Positions 1-6,560 of a DNA stretch of 7,029 bases are shown in pieces. The translations under genes and the position numbers were made by a program. Source of the DNA: Bacteroidales bacterium (GTDB taxonomy: Bacteria; Bacteroidota; Bacteroidia; Bacteroidales; UBA932); NCBI GenBank assembly GCA_017651785.1, contig JAGCCD010000247.1, forward strand, positions 1 to 7,029, written 5' to 3'. The notes below the pieces were generated by a model. The model was not told the origin of the DNA. It did not search any database and saw only the letters and a list, made by a program, of their open reading frames with translations. Every line of letters begins with the position of its first letter. Positions within the stretch are counted from its first letter, which is position 1.

Positions 1-306
1 AGCGAGCTTAACTACAGGCCCGAGCACATCCTTAACGCAGAAATCCAGAAGCTGCTGTTCAAGAACACCATGACCATCGCCCTCAAGGGCTACGACATCC
101 TGGGCCAGGCCAAGAACATCAGCGTGTCCGACAATGCCAACTACCACTCGGAGGTGTACAACAACACCCTCGGCCGCTATATTATCCTGTCCCTTACCTG
201 GAGGTTCGGCAACTTCGACCGTTCCAACATGCGCGGACGCGGCGGCCCCGGCGGCCCTGGCGGTCCTGGCGGCAGAGGTCCCGGAGGCCCTCCCCGCTTC
301 AGATAG
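1..306 (+). CDS. Outer-membrane beta-barrel protein (OMP_b-brl_3 / TonB-dependent-receptor-like), C-terminal part
   Basis: The reading frame is open from the first base to a TAG at 304-306, so only the last 101 residues are seen and the start lies upstream of the window. The visible part alternates polar and hydrophobic residues as beta-strands do. It has the hallmarks of the end of the Bacteroidota outer-membrane beta-barrel family related to TonB-dependent receptors: LNAEIQKLLFKNT, then KGYDILGQAKNIS, then NNTLGRYIILSLTWRFGNF, the last being the final membrane strand. Such proteins sit in the outer membrane and often have a carboxypeptidase-like regulatory domain and a plug at the N-terminus, which cannot be checked here. 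After the last strand comes an unusual tail of about 25 residues rich in Gly, Pro and Arg, ending PPRFR. The substrate cannot be inferred. lnt follows after 21 bases in the same direction, so the two may be co-transcribed. Confidence 0.85.
   Translation, partial: SELNYRPEHILNAEIQKLLFKNTMTIALKGYDILGQAKNISVSDNANYHSEVYNNTLGRYIILSLTWRFGNFDRSNMRGRGGPGGPGGPGGRGPGGPPRFR
241..267 (+). repeat. Three 9-base tandem units encoding Gly-Gly-Pro
   Basis: Three consecutive units of the pattern GGC-GGY-CCY encode GGP-GGP-GGP inside the tail of the beta-barrel gene. They differ only at third codon positions. A degenerate continuation (GGR, then GPGGPP) runs to about 294. The unit is a multiple of three, so a gain or loss of copies would keep the frame. 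Confidence 0.7.
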
Positions 307-327
307 CATCCCAAATAAACTTGCGAT

Positions 328-1950
328 TTGAAAAACAGAGTATCAACAAAAGCGGCCCTCTGGCTGCTGGCAGGAGCCTCGGGAGTGCTGATGAGCATCC
401 CGTGGCTCGTGCCGCATACGGGTATGGTGTCGCTGGTGGCGCTCGTCCCGCTGCTGGTGGCTGACTATATAGCCACGGGCGCAAAGCAGAAGCATTTCTG
501 GATTTGGCACTACAGCTCATTCGTGCTGTGGAACGCCCTCACGACATTCTGGGTGTGCAACGCCACGGTTGGCGGAGGAATCTTCGCCGTGCTTGCCAAT
601 TCACTGCAGATGTCTCTGGTCTGGGGACTGTTCCGTCTTTCCAAGAAAAGGCTTGGCGGCGTGGTGCCCTATGTGCTGCTGGTTGCAACCTGGATTGCCT
701 GGGAGCGCTGGTATCTCACCTCCGCCCAGATCTCCTGGCCGTGGCTGGTGTTCGGCAACGCTTTTGCCACCAGCGTGCGCAGCATCCAGTGGTACAGCAT
801 AACCGGCACTCTGGGCGGCTCCCTTTGGGTATGGTGCTCAAACCTTGCGGTCTTCGGAGCGCTTGTCGCCCTTGCCCAGGGCCGTGTGCAGAAATGGACT
901 AAGGCAGCCCGCACGGCTGTTCTGTGCGCTATTGTGCTGCTTTTTGCCGGCCTTCCCATATGCTCGTCCATAATGTACAACAGTTACAGGGAGAAGTCGG
1001 AGAAAGAGGTATCGGTGCTTATCGGGCAGCCTAACCTGGATCCCTATCACAAGTTCCAGAGCATGAAGCAGGCAGAGCAGAACGACCTCCTGCTGGGGCT
1101 TCTGGAGACCCCTCTGGCAGAGCAGTCCGCGCAGCTGCTCGTGGCTCCGGAAACTTTCACTTCGGACGTAATACTCAACGATATTCCCTCTTCGGCCACC
1201 TGGAAGCGTTTCAGGGGCTTCCTTGAAGAGCATCCCGGGTCCGATTTCCTCTTTGGAGCCGTTACCAATCAGCTCTACACCCAGCGCAGCGCTCCAAGCC
1301 TTAACAGCTTCCCCTGGGGAGAAGGATGGAGAGAACCCCACAACAGCGCGATCATGCTTTCCTCAGACGGCCGTACAGAGGTGTTCCACAAGAGCAAACT
1401 TGTTGTGGGAACGGAACTTACGCCGTATCCCAAAATCTTCGTGCCGCTTGACAACTGGCTCTCATCAAAAATGGGAGTAACCTCGCTGATGGCGCGCGAT
1501 TCGGGCCAGAAGGAGATAAGCCTGCTGCATATGGGCGACGGTACGCCCCTTGGCTGCGCGGTGTGCTACGAGTCGGTTTACGGAGAGTACTGCACCGGAT
1601 ACGCCTCCCGCGGTGCCGGCTTCCTTGCAGTAATTACCAACGACGCCTGGTGGGGGAACACTCCCGGCTACAGGCAGCACCTCAGCTACAGCTGCCTCCG
1701 CGCCATAGAGCTCAGGCGTGACATTGCACGTTGCGGCAATACCGGTATAAGCTGCTTCATCAACCAGAGGGGAGATATTGTTTCCCGCACGCCCTGGTGG
1801 GAGGAGGCAACCCTGCGTGGCACTGTTAACGTGAATACCAGGCAGTCTTTCTTCACCCGTCACGGAGATATCGTGGGCAGGGTTTGCTCGCTCGCCTTCC
1901 TTCTGCTGCTCGCCCTGCTGGTAGTAAGGTTCTTGCTCGGGAAGAAATAG
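328..1950 (+). CDS. lnt: Apolipoprotein N-acyltransferase Lnt
   Basis: Lnt is an inner-membrane enzyme that transfers a fatty acyl chain from a phospholipid to the N-terminal cysteine of diacylated lipoproteins, the last step of lipoprotein maturation. The 540-residue product has the usual size and build: several hydrophobic segments in the first 215 residues, a periplasmic nitrilase (CN_hydrolase) domain at about 226-500, and a final membrane helix at about 516-537. The Glu-Lys-Cys triad is visible: Glu275 in VAPETF, Lys355 in FHKSKLVVGTE and Cys413 in AVCYES. The motif NDAWWGNTPGYRQH is typical of the family. The start is the TTG at 328, because a stop at 316-318 precedes it in frame and the first ATG (391) would remove the first membrane segment. 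No ribosome binding site is seen. It lies 21 bases after the beta-barrel gene, and its end contains the -33 box of the next promoter. Confidence 0.95.
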   Translation: MKNRVSTKAALWLLAGASGVLMSIPWLVPHTGMVSLVALVPLLVADYIATGAKQKHFWIWHYSSFVLWNALTTFWVCNATVGGGIFAVLANSLQMSLVWGLFRLSKKRLGGVVPYVLLVATWIAWERWYLTSAQISWPWLVFGNAFATSVRSIQWYSITGTLGGSLWVWCSNLAVFGALVALAQGRVQKWTKAARTAVLCAIVLLFAGLPICSSIMYNSYREKSEKEVSVLIGQPNLDPYHKFQSMKQAEQNDLLLGLLETPLAEQSAQLLVAPETFTSDVILNDIPSSATWKRFRGFLEEHPGSDFLFGAVTNQLYTQRSAPSLNSFPWGEGWREPHNSAIMLSSDGRTEVFHKSKLVVGTELTPYPKIFVPLDNWLSSKMGVTSLMARDSGQKEISLLHMGDGTPLGCAVCYESVYGEYCTGYASRGAGFLAVITNDAWWGNTPGYRQHLSYSCLRAIELRRDIARCGNTGISCFINQRGDIVSRTPWWEEATLRGTVNVNTRQSFFTRHGDIVGRVCSLAFLLLLALLVVRFLLGKK

Positions 1951-1963
1951 TTTTGTATCTTTG
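1932..1963 (+). promoter_or_regulatory. Bacteroidota-type promoter for the PASTA/rluD genes
   Basis: TATCTTTG at 1956-1963 fits the Bacteroidota -7 consensus TAnnTTTG exactly. CTTG at 1932-1935 matches the -33 TTTG box in three of four bases, with 20 bases between the boxes, within the usual 19-21. The -33 box lies within lnt. Only 7 bases separate the -7 element from the ATG at 1971, so the transcript should have a leader of a few bases at most. Confidence 0.7.
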
Positions 1964-1970
1964 CCTCATT

Positions 1971-2759
1971 ATGGCTCAAAACAAGAAATCATTTGCCGGC
2001 AACTGGATAGTCCGCAATCTCCTCCTGGGAGTGCTTTTCGTAGTTCTCATAGTGGCCGTCGCAAGTATTTTCCTCTCAATCCGCACCCGTCACGGCAAAG
2101 AGGTGGTAGTACCTGACCTCTCAGGCCTCTTGGCGTCGGATGCAAGCCATGCGGCGTCCGCAGCCGGTCTTCAAACCATAGTTCTGGATTCCGTGTACAT
2201 GAAGCGCGTCGCCAGGGGAGCGGTAGTGAGCCAGAATCCCAAGGCGGGCAGCCATGTAAAGCCCGGCCGCAAGATTTCCCTCACCGTCAATTCAATGATG
2301 CCCAAGAAGGTAGTAATGCCCAACCTGGTGCACGTATCACTGCGTCAGGCAATAGCGGAGCTCAACTCAAAGGGCCTCATGCTCGGCCGCCTGGACTATG
2401 TGGCAGATATCGCCACAAACAACGTCCTTCGCCAGAAATACCGCGGTTCGGACATAGCTGCCGGGAAAGAAATCTATACCGGCTCCACCATAGACCTTGT
2501 ACTCGGCCTCAACGGGTCCGACGCCCTCACGTTCGTTCCCAACCTTCGCGGCTACAAGTACCTCAGCGCCATAAACGCCCTTCACAACAGCTCCCTCAAC
2601 GTGAGCTCCCTGGTTTTTGACAAGTCTGTCCGTACATACAGCGACTCCCTCGCCGCAATGGTCTATTCCCAGCGTCCCGGGGCAACCGGAGTCCCCACCG
2701 TACTCGGCACCGGCGTCACCCTGTATCTCTCGCTCGATGCAAACAAGGGAGACAATTGA
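1971..2759 (+). CDS. Membrane-anchored protein with three PASTA repeats
   Basis: This 262-residue protein has a short basic cytoplasmic N-terminus, one membrane helix at about residues 15-36 and an extracytoplasmic part made of three PASTA repeats, at roughly 44-108, 112-181 and 185-256. Each opens with the PASTA signature (VVVPDLSG, VVMPNLVH, FVPNLRG), and the first and third contain the typical SQNP/SQRPGA turn. PASTA domains are known from penicillin-binding proteins and Ser/Thr kinases, where they bind peptidoglycan fragments or act as spacers; here there is no kinase or transpeptidase domain, so a cell-wall role is inference. The ATG at 1971 is chosen over in-frame starts further upstream (from 1884) because it follows a good promoter and gives a sensible N-terminus. 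Those upstream starts lie within lnt. The gene overlaps rluD by 23 bases, so the two are probably translated together. A PASTA protein beside an RluD-type gene is, as far as I recall, common in Bacteroidales. Confidence 0.9.
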   Translation: MAQNKKSFAGNWIVRNLLLGVLFVVLIVAVASIFLSIRTRHGKEVVVPDLSGLLASDASHAASAAGLQTIVLDSVYMKRVARGAVVSQNPKAGSHVKPGRKISLTVNSMMPKKVVMPNLVHVSLRQAIAELNSKGLMLGRLDYVADIATNNVLRQKYRGSDIAAGKEIYTGSTIDLVLGLNGSDALTFVPNLRGYKYLSAINALHNSSLNVSSLVFDKSVRTYSDSLAAMVYSQRPGATGVPTVLGTGVTLYLSLDANKGDN

Positions 2760-3804
2760 TCCCGAACTGCTCGATGACGAGCAGGAAATGTTCGAGCATT
2801 TCCGCCTTGAGGTAGACCCCGGGCAGGCACCGCTCCGCATAGACAAATACATGTCAACCCACCTCGAGCGCACCTCGAGGCACCGCGTGCAGTGCGCCAT
2901 AAAAGAGGGTTTCGTTCAGGTTGGAGACAAGACAGTAAAAGCCAATTACATAGTCCGCCCCGGAGACATCATCCGCTTCGTGATGCCTTACAGGCGCCGC
3001 GGCGTAGAGATCATCCCCCAGGACATTCCCCTAAACATAGTGTACGAGGACGATGACGTGCTTGTGATAGACAAGCCCGCGGGCCTTGTGGTCCATCCCG
3101 GTCACGGACACTATGAGGGTACGCTGGTGAACGCGCTGGCATTCCATCTGGGCATAACCCAGGGCCCGGAAGACGAGGGCGACGACCGTATGGGCGTACT
3201 TGTTCACAGGATAGACAAAGACACCAGCGGCCTGCTCGCCGTGGCCAAGAACGACGAGGCGCAGCTCAACCTCGCCCATCAGTTCTTCCTCCACACCATA
3301 GAGCGCCGCTATGTGGCTATCGTGTGGGGAGATATAAAGGAAGATGAGGGCACGGTGGACGCCAACCTCATGCGCGACCCGTCGGACCGCCTGCGTTTCT
3401 GCACCACGCCCGACCCGGAAAAGGGAAAGCACGCCGTAACGCACTGGAAGGTGCTTGAGCGCCTGGGCTTCGTAACCCTTGTTGAATGCAAGCTGGAGAC
3501 CGGCCGTACCCATCAGATCCGAGTGCACCTTTCCAGCATAGGCCATCCCATTTTTGGCGACGACCGTTACGGAGGCACGGAGATCAGGCAGGGGACCATT
3601 TACGCCAAGTACAGGCAGTTCATCCGCAATTGCTTCGAGATATGCCCCAGGCAGGCGCTTCATGCGCGGACGCTCGGCTTCGTGCATCCCCGCACACGTG
3701 AGTTCATGAGTTTCGCAAGCCCTATACCGCCGGATATGACGGCCCTTCTGGACAAGTGGCGGCGATATGTCTCGGAGCGGTTCCAACAGGCTGAAGAAGA
3801 ATAG
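2737..3804 (+). CDS. rluD: RluA/RluD-family pseudouridine synthase
   Basis: This enzyme turns specific uridines of RNA into pseudouridine; RluD itself acts on helix 69 of 23S rRNA, a site important for ribosome assembly and release. The 355-residue product has an S4 RNA-binding domain at about residues 33-80 (LRIDKYMSTHL, then VQVGDKTVKANYIVRPGD) followed by the catalytic domain. The family signature HRIDKDTSGL places the catalytic aspartate at 160, and GRTHQIRVHLSSIGHPIFGDDRYGG (residues 256-280) is the second conserved block. The ATG at 2737 is used because it precedes the acidic N-terminal stretch usual in Bacteroidales homologues; in-frame ATGs further upstream lie deep in the PASTA gene. 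It overlaps that gene by 23 bases and ends 26 bases before gdhA. Family membership is certain; the exact target (RluD rather than another RluA-type specificity) is inferred from the S4 domain and length. Confidence 0.93.
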   Translation: MQTRETIDPELLDDEQEMFEHFRLEVDPGQAPLRIDKYMSTHLERTSRHRVQCAIKEGFVQVGDKTVKANYIVRPGDIIRFVMPYRRRGVEIIPQDIPLNIVYEDDDVLVIDKPAGLVVHPGHGHYEGTLVNALAFHLGITQGPEDEGDDRMGVLVHRIDKDTSGLLAVAKNDEAQLNLAHQFFLHTIERRYVAIVWGDIKEDEGTVDANLMRDPSDRLRFCTTPDPEKGKHAVTHWKVLERLGFVTLVECKLETGRTHQIRVHLSSIGHPIFGDDRYGGTEIRQGTIYAKYRQFIRNCFEICPRQALHARTLGFVHPRTREFMSFASPIPPDMTALLDKWRRYVSERFQQAEEE

Positions 3805-3830
3805 GTTAGAGTTTTAGTAGTGTATATCAT

Positions 3831-5186
3831 ATGGACATTTTTACCAAGAATTACCTGGATGGCTTCATGGCGGAAGTCATCGGTCGCAATCCCGGCGAGC
3901 CCGAGTTTCACCAGGCAGTAAGGGAGGTTGCGGAGAGCGTCGCCCCTTATATCACGTCGGCGCCTTATCTGATGGATCTCAAAGTGCTCGAGCGCATTGC
4001 CGAGCCGGAGCGCATCATCATCTTCAGGGTTCCCTGGACGGACGACAGGGGCACGATTCAGATCAACCGCGGCTTCCGCGTGCAGTGCTCCAGTGCCATC
4101 GGACCGTACAAGGGAGGTATACGTTTCCATCCAAGCGTCAACCTGTCCATCATGAAGTTCCTTGCCTTCGAGCAGACCTTCAAGAACGCCCTCACAACCC
4201 TCCCGATGGGCGGCGCAAAGGGCGGCTCTGACTTCAACCCCCGCGGCAAGTCGGACGGTGAGGTGATGCGTTTCTGCCAGAGCTTCATGACGGAGATGTA
4301 CCGTCACATCGGCGCGGATACTGACGTGCCCGCAGGCGATATCGGAGTTGGCGGACGTGAGATCGGCTATCTCTTCGGCCAGTACAAGCGTCTTAAGAAC
4401 GAATTCAACGGCACCCTTACGGGAAAGGGCATCGCGTGGGGCGGCTCGCTCCTGCGTCCGGAGGCCACCGGATACGGCCTCTGCTACTTCGCGGAGCAGA
4501 TGCTCGCCACCCGCGGCGCCGGTTTCCAGGGAAGCAAGGTCAACATCTCCGGTTCGGGCAATGTGGCCCAGTATGCCGCGCAGAAGGCCATGCGCCTGGG
4601 CGCAAAGGTCCAGACCCTGTCCGATTCCGACGGCTTTGTCTACGATCCCGACGGCCTCGACGAGGAGAAGATGGCCTATGTCTTCCAGCTCAAGAACATG
4701 ATGCGCGGAAGGATAAGCGAGTATGCCAAGAAATACCCCACGGCCCAGTATTTCCCCGGCCAGCGCCCCTGGTGCGTTCCCTGCGACATAGCGATGCCAT
4801 GCGCAACCCAGAACGAGGTTGAGGCGCAGGACGCCGAGAACATAGTGAAGGGTGGAGCCATCTGCATGGCAGAGGGCGCCAACATGCCCACAACGCCGGA
4901 CGCCATCCGCATCATCCAGGGTGCGGGACTCCTGTATTCTCCCGGAAAGGCCTCCAATGCGGGCGGCGTGGCCACATCTGGCCTTGAGATGAGCCAGAAT
5001 TCGATGCGTCAGCACTGGACTGCTGAAGAGGTTGATTCCTATCTTCGCCGCATAATGTCCGACATCCACGCGGCATGCCTCAAATACGGCACGCAGGAAG
5101 ACGGAACGGTGAATTACGTAAAGGGCGCCAACCTGGCAGGCTTCATAAAAGTGGCGGGCGCTATCGTAGACCAGGGCCTCGTTTAA
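3831..5186 (+). CDS. gdhA: Glutamate dehydrogenase, hexameric NADP-type family
   Basis: GdhA reversibly converts 2-oxoglutarate and ammonium to glutamate in the cytoplasm, with NAD(P)H as reductant. In gut Bacteroidales it is a main ammonia-assimilating route. The 451-residue length matches the short hexameric enzymes. Visible motifs are GPYKGGIRFHP (residues 91-101), the catalytic block PMGGAKGGSDF with Lys130, VPAGDIGVGGREIGYL with Asp170, the dinucleotide-binding GSGNVAQYA (241-249), and AEGANMPTTPDA and SPGKASNAGGVA near the end. The loop after the second Rossmann strand reads TLSDSDGF (262-269): Ser266 resembles NADP enzymes while Asp267 resembles NAD enzymes, so coenzyme choice is uncertain. 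The ATG at 3831 gives the standard N-terminus. The 26-base gap after rluD shows no clear TAnnTTTG box, and I see no convincing terminator after the gene. Confidence 0.96.
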   Translation: MDIFTKNYLDGFMAEVIGRNPGEPEFHQAVREVAESVAPYITSAPYLMDLKVLERIAEPERIIIFRVPWTDDRGTIQINRGFRVQCSSAIGPYKGGIRFHPSVNLSIMKFLAFEQTFKNALTTLPMGGAKGGSDFNPRGKSDGEVMRFCQSFMTEMYRHIGADTDVPAGDIGVGGREIGYLFGQYKRLKNEFNGTLTGKGIAWGGSLLRPEATGYGLCYFAEQMLATRGAGFQGSKVNISGSGNVAQYAAQKAMRLGAKVQTLSDSDGFVYDPDGLDEEKMAYVFQLKNMMRGRISEYAKKYPTAQYFPGQRPWCVPCDIAMPCATQNEVEAQDAENIVKGGAICMAEGANMPTTPDAIRIIQGAGLLYSPGKASNAGGVATSGLEMSQNSMRQHWTAEEVDSYLRRIMSDIHAACLKYGTQEDGTVNYVKGANLAGFIKVAGAIVDQGLV

Positions 5187-5229
5187 GCCCCTCGGGCCCG
5201 GAAATAGCCGCATTATATAAAATAATCGC

Positions 5230-5237
5230 TATATTTG
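5230..5237 (+). promoter_or_regulatory. Bacteroidota -7 promoter element for coaD operon
   Basis: TATATTTG fits TAnnTTTG exactly and lies 7 bases before the coaD ATG, the same spacing as the element before the PASTA gene. It sits in an AT-rich patch (5213-5236) unlike the GC-rich surroundings, in the longest intergenic gap of the window (5187-5244). No TTTG-like -33 box is visible at the expected distance. The mRNA leader would be only a few bases. Confidence 0.6.
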
Positions 5238-5244
5238 CTACGTT

Positions 5245-5715
5245 ATGAGCAAGATAGCACTGTTTCCGGGCTCCTTCGACCCGTTTACCGCCGGTCATCT
5301 TAACATTCTCCGCCGCGCACTCACTATGTTCGACGGAGTTGTAATCGCCATCGGTGTAAACCAGGACAAACCGGGCTTCTACGGCAATGCAACCCGAATG
5401 GACATCATCCGCCAGGCAACGGCCGGGCTGCAGAATATTCAAATAATTGAATACGACGGACTTACAATAGACGTCTGCCGCAACCTCGGCATACGCCACA
5501 TAGTGCGCGGCGTGCGCAACATGCTTGATTTCGAGAACGAGCGCGCCATTGCCGACGCCAACCGCCGCCTGGCTCCGGAGATAGAGACCATAATCATCCC
5601 TACCGCCCAGGAATTCGCACACATCTCTTCCAGCGCGGTCCGCGATATCCTCCGTCACAACGGAGACACCTCCATGTTCGTGCCCGACGGCGTAACCCTT
5701 CCTCCGGTAAGATGA
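5245..5715 (+). CDS. coaD: Phosphopantetheine adenylyltransferase CoaD
   Basis: CoaD transfers AMP from ATP to 4'-phosphopantetheine, giving dephospho-CoA, the next-to-last step of coenzyme A synthesis in the cytoplasm. The 156 residues match the usual length of about 160. The nucleotidyltransferase signature FPGSFDPFTAGHLNI contains the TxGH motif (His18). Lys42 in NQDKPGF, the block RGVRNMLDFENE (residues 89-100, with Arg91) and the second nucleotide-binding motif ISSSAVRD (128-134 core) are all present. The ATG at 5245 gives the expected MSKIALFPGSFDP start and follows a promoter element. The stop overlaps the next start as ATGA (5712-5715), indicating translational coupling with the thioredoxin-like gene. 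Nothing is missing or unusual. Confidence 0.97.
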   Translation: MSKIALFPGSFDPFTAGHLNILRRALTMFDGVVIAIGVNQDKPGFYGNATRMDIIRQATAGLQNIQIIEYDGLTIDVCRNLGIRHIVRGVRNMLDFENERAIADANRRLAPEIETIIIPTAQEFAHISSSAVRDILRHNGDTSMFVPDGVTLPPVR

Positions 5716-6560
5716 AAAAGGCGTTCCTCATACTCTTGCTGTCCGTTCTGAGCACCGGCCTGTTCGCGCAGGTGCCGCAGGACCGTCAGGTTCCGAACAA
5801 GCAATACGTAGACAGCGTCGCCTTTGCAAAGCTGGACCAGATGCTCGCCAATTACACGGACGCCCTCCAGAAGGAGAGCGTTGACGTGAAGAGCGCAGAG
5901 TGCGACTTCCTCATCAGCTCCGTACGCGACTCCTCAACCATGCAGCACATCGCGCTATGGCTGTACGACCATTACAAGGAGTCGGAAGTCATGGGAGACG
6001 AGGCCGTGGCCATCCACGTCTACGACAACTGGTTCAAGCCCGGCACCATAGCGATGCGCAGCGAGTTCGACAGGCTGGACGCCGATATCTTCGTAACCTT
6101 CAACCGCAATACCCTGCTTGGCATGAAGGCGCCCGTGGTAGACCTCCGCAGGCCCTGCGGCCGCAAGATGAAGGTGCCCCAGGACGGCAGCCACTCCATA
6201 CTGTTCTTCTTCGACACAAGCTGCGCCAAGTGCCAGATAGAGTCGAAGGTCCTGCCCGGCATACTTGAGAAGGTGGAGTTTCCCGCCCGTTTCTATGCCG
6301 TATACTGCGGCCAGATAAGGAAAGAATGGCGGCAGTTCCGCCGCAAGTTCAAGGTGCACAACCACAACGTAGGCGTGGTGCACGTGTGGGACCCCAAAAT
6401 GGACTCGGACTATATCCGCCTGTACGGCGTAATGTCCACGCCCCGTCTGTATTTCACGGACGTTGACGGTGAAATCCTCGGCCGCCGGCTGGAGGCAGAA
6501 TCTCTTCAGGAACTAATCCAATACATCAACGCATACTATGGCCAGAAGGAAAAGCAATAA
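5712..6560 (+). CDS. Secreted thioredoxin-fold protein (DUF5106-like N-terminal region)
   Basis: The 282-residue product begins with a clear signal peptide: MKK, a hydrophobic stretch to about residue 18, then LFA followed by Gln, with likely cleavage after Ala19. It is therefore expected in the periplasm. Residues about 30-135 form a helical region resembling the domain of unknown function (DUF5106) found before Bacteroidota thioredoxin-like domains; that name is from memory of the family pattern. Residues about 138-278 look like a thioredoxin/AhpC-type fold: LLGMKAPVVDL, then ILFFFDTSCAKC with a CxxC pair (Cys171, Cys174), and a cis-proline loop MSTPRLYF (Pro244) before the final strand and helix. 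A role in periplasmic thiol-disulfide exchange is inferred; the partner is unknown. Further cysteines at 64, 149 and 199 are not part of the standard active site. It overlaps coaD by 4 bases and the next gene by 23. Confidence 0.85.
   Translation: MKKAFLILLLSVLSTGLFAQVPQDRQVPNKQYVDSVAFAKLDQMLANYTDALQKESVDVKSAECDFLISSVRDSSTMQHIALWLYDHYKESEVMGDEAVAIHVYDNWFKPGTIAMRSEFDRLDADIFVTFNRNTLLGMKAPVVDLRRPCGRKMKVPQDGSHSILFFFDTSCAKCQIESKVLPGILEKVEFPARFYAVYCGQIRKEWRQFRRKFKVHNHNVGVVHVWDPKMDSDYIRLYGVMSTPRLYFTDVDGEILGRRLEAESLQELIQYINAYYGQKEKQ

Noticed and set aside
1884..1970. Longer PASTA protein starting inside lnt
   Set aside because: The extra 29 residues look unlike a natural N-terminus, overlap lnt and precede the promoter element; the ATG at 1971 explains the data better.
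2617..2736. Longer RluD protein starting deep in the PASTA gene
   Set aside because: The extra 40 residues are low-complexity Ser/Pro-rich shadow sequence of the PASTA gene, while the ATG at 2737 gives the usual N-terminus.
3031..3786. A 251-codon minus-strand frame across rluD
   Set aside because: It is antisense to a clear pseudouridine synthase gene and has no recognisable motif; it is a shadow of codon bias.
3805..3830. Promoter for gdhA in the gap after rluD
   Set aside because: The gap is AT-rich, but no TAnnTTTG box is present; the nearest candidates miss several consensus bases.
5187..5200. GC-rich inverted repeat after gdhA as a terminator
   Set aside because: The stem is only four base pairs (GCCC/GGGC) with a three-base loop and no T-run follows, so it does not support a terminator call.
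3660..5213. A 517-codon open frame on the minus strand across gdhA
   Set aside because: It lies antisense to the unmistakable gdhA gene, its translation resembles no family I know, and long antisense frames are expected from the codon bias of GC-rich genes.
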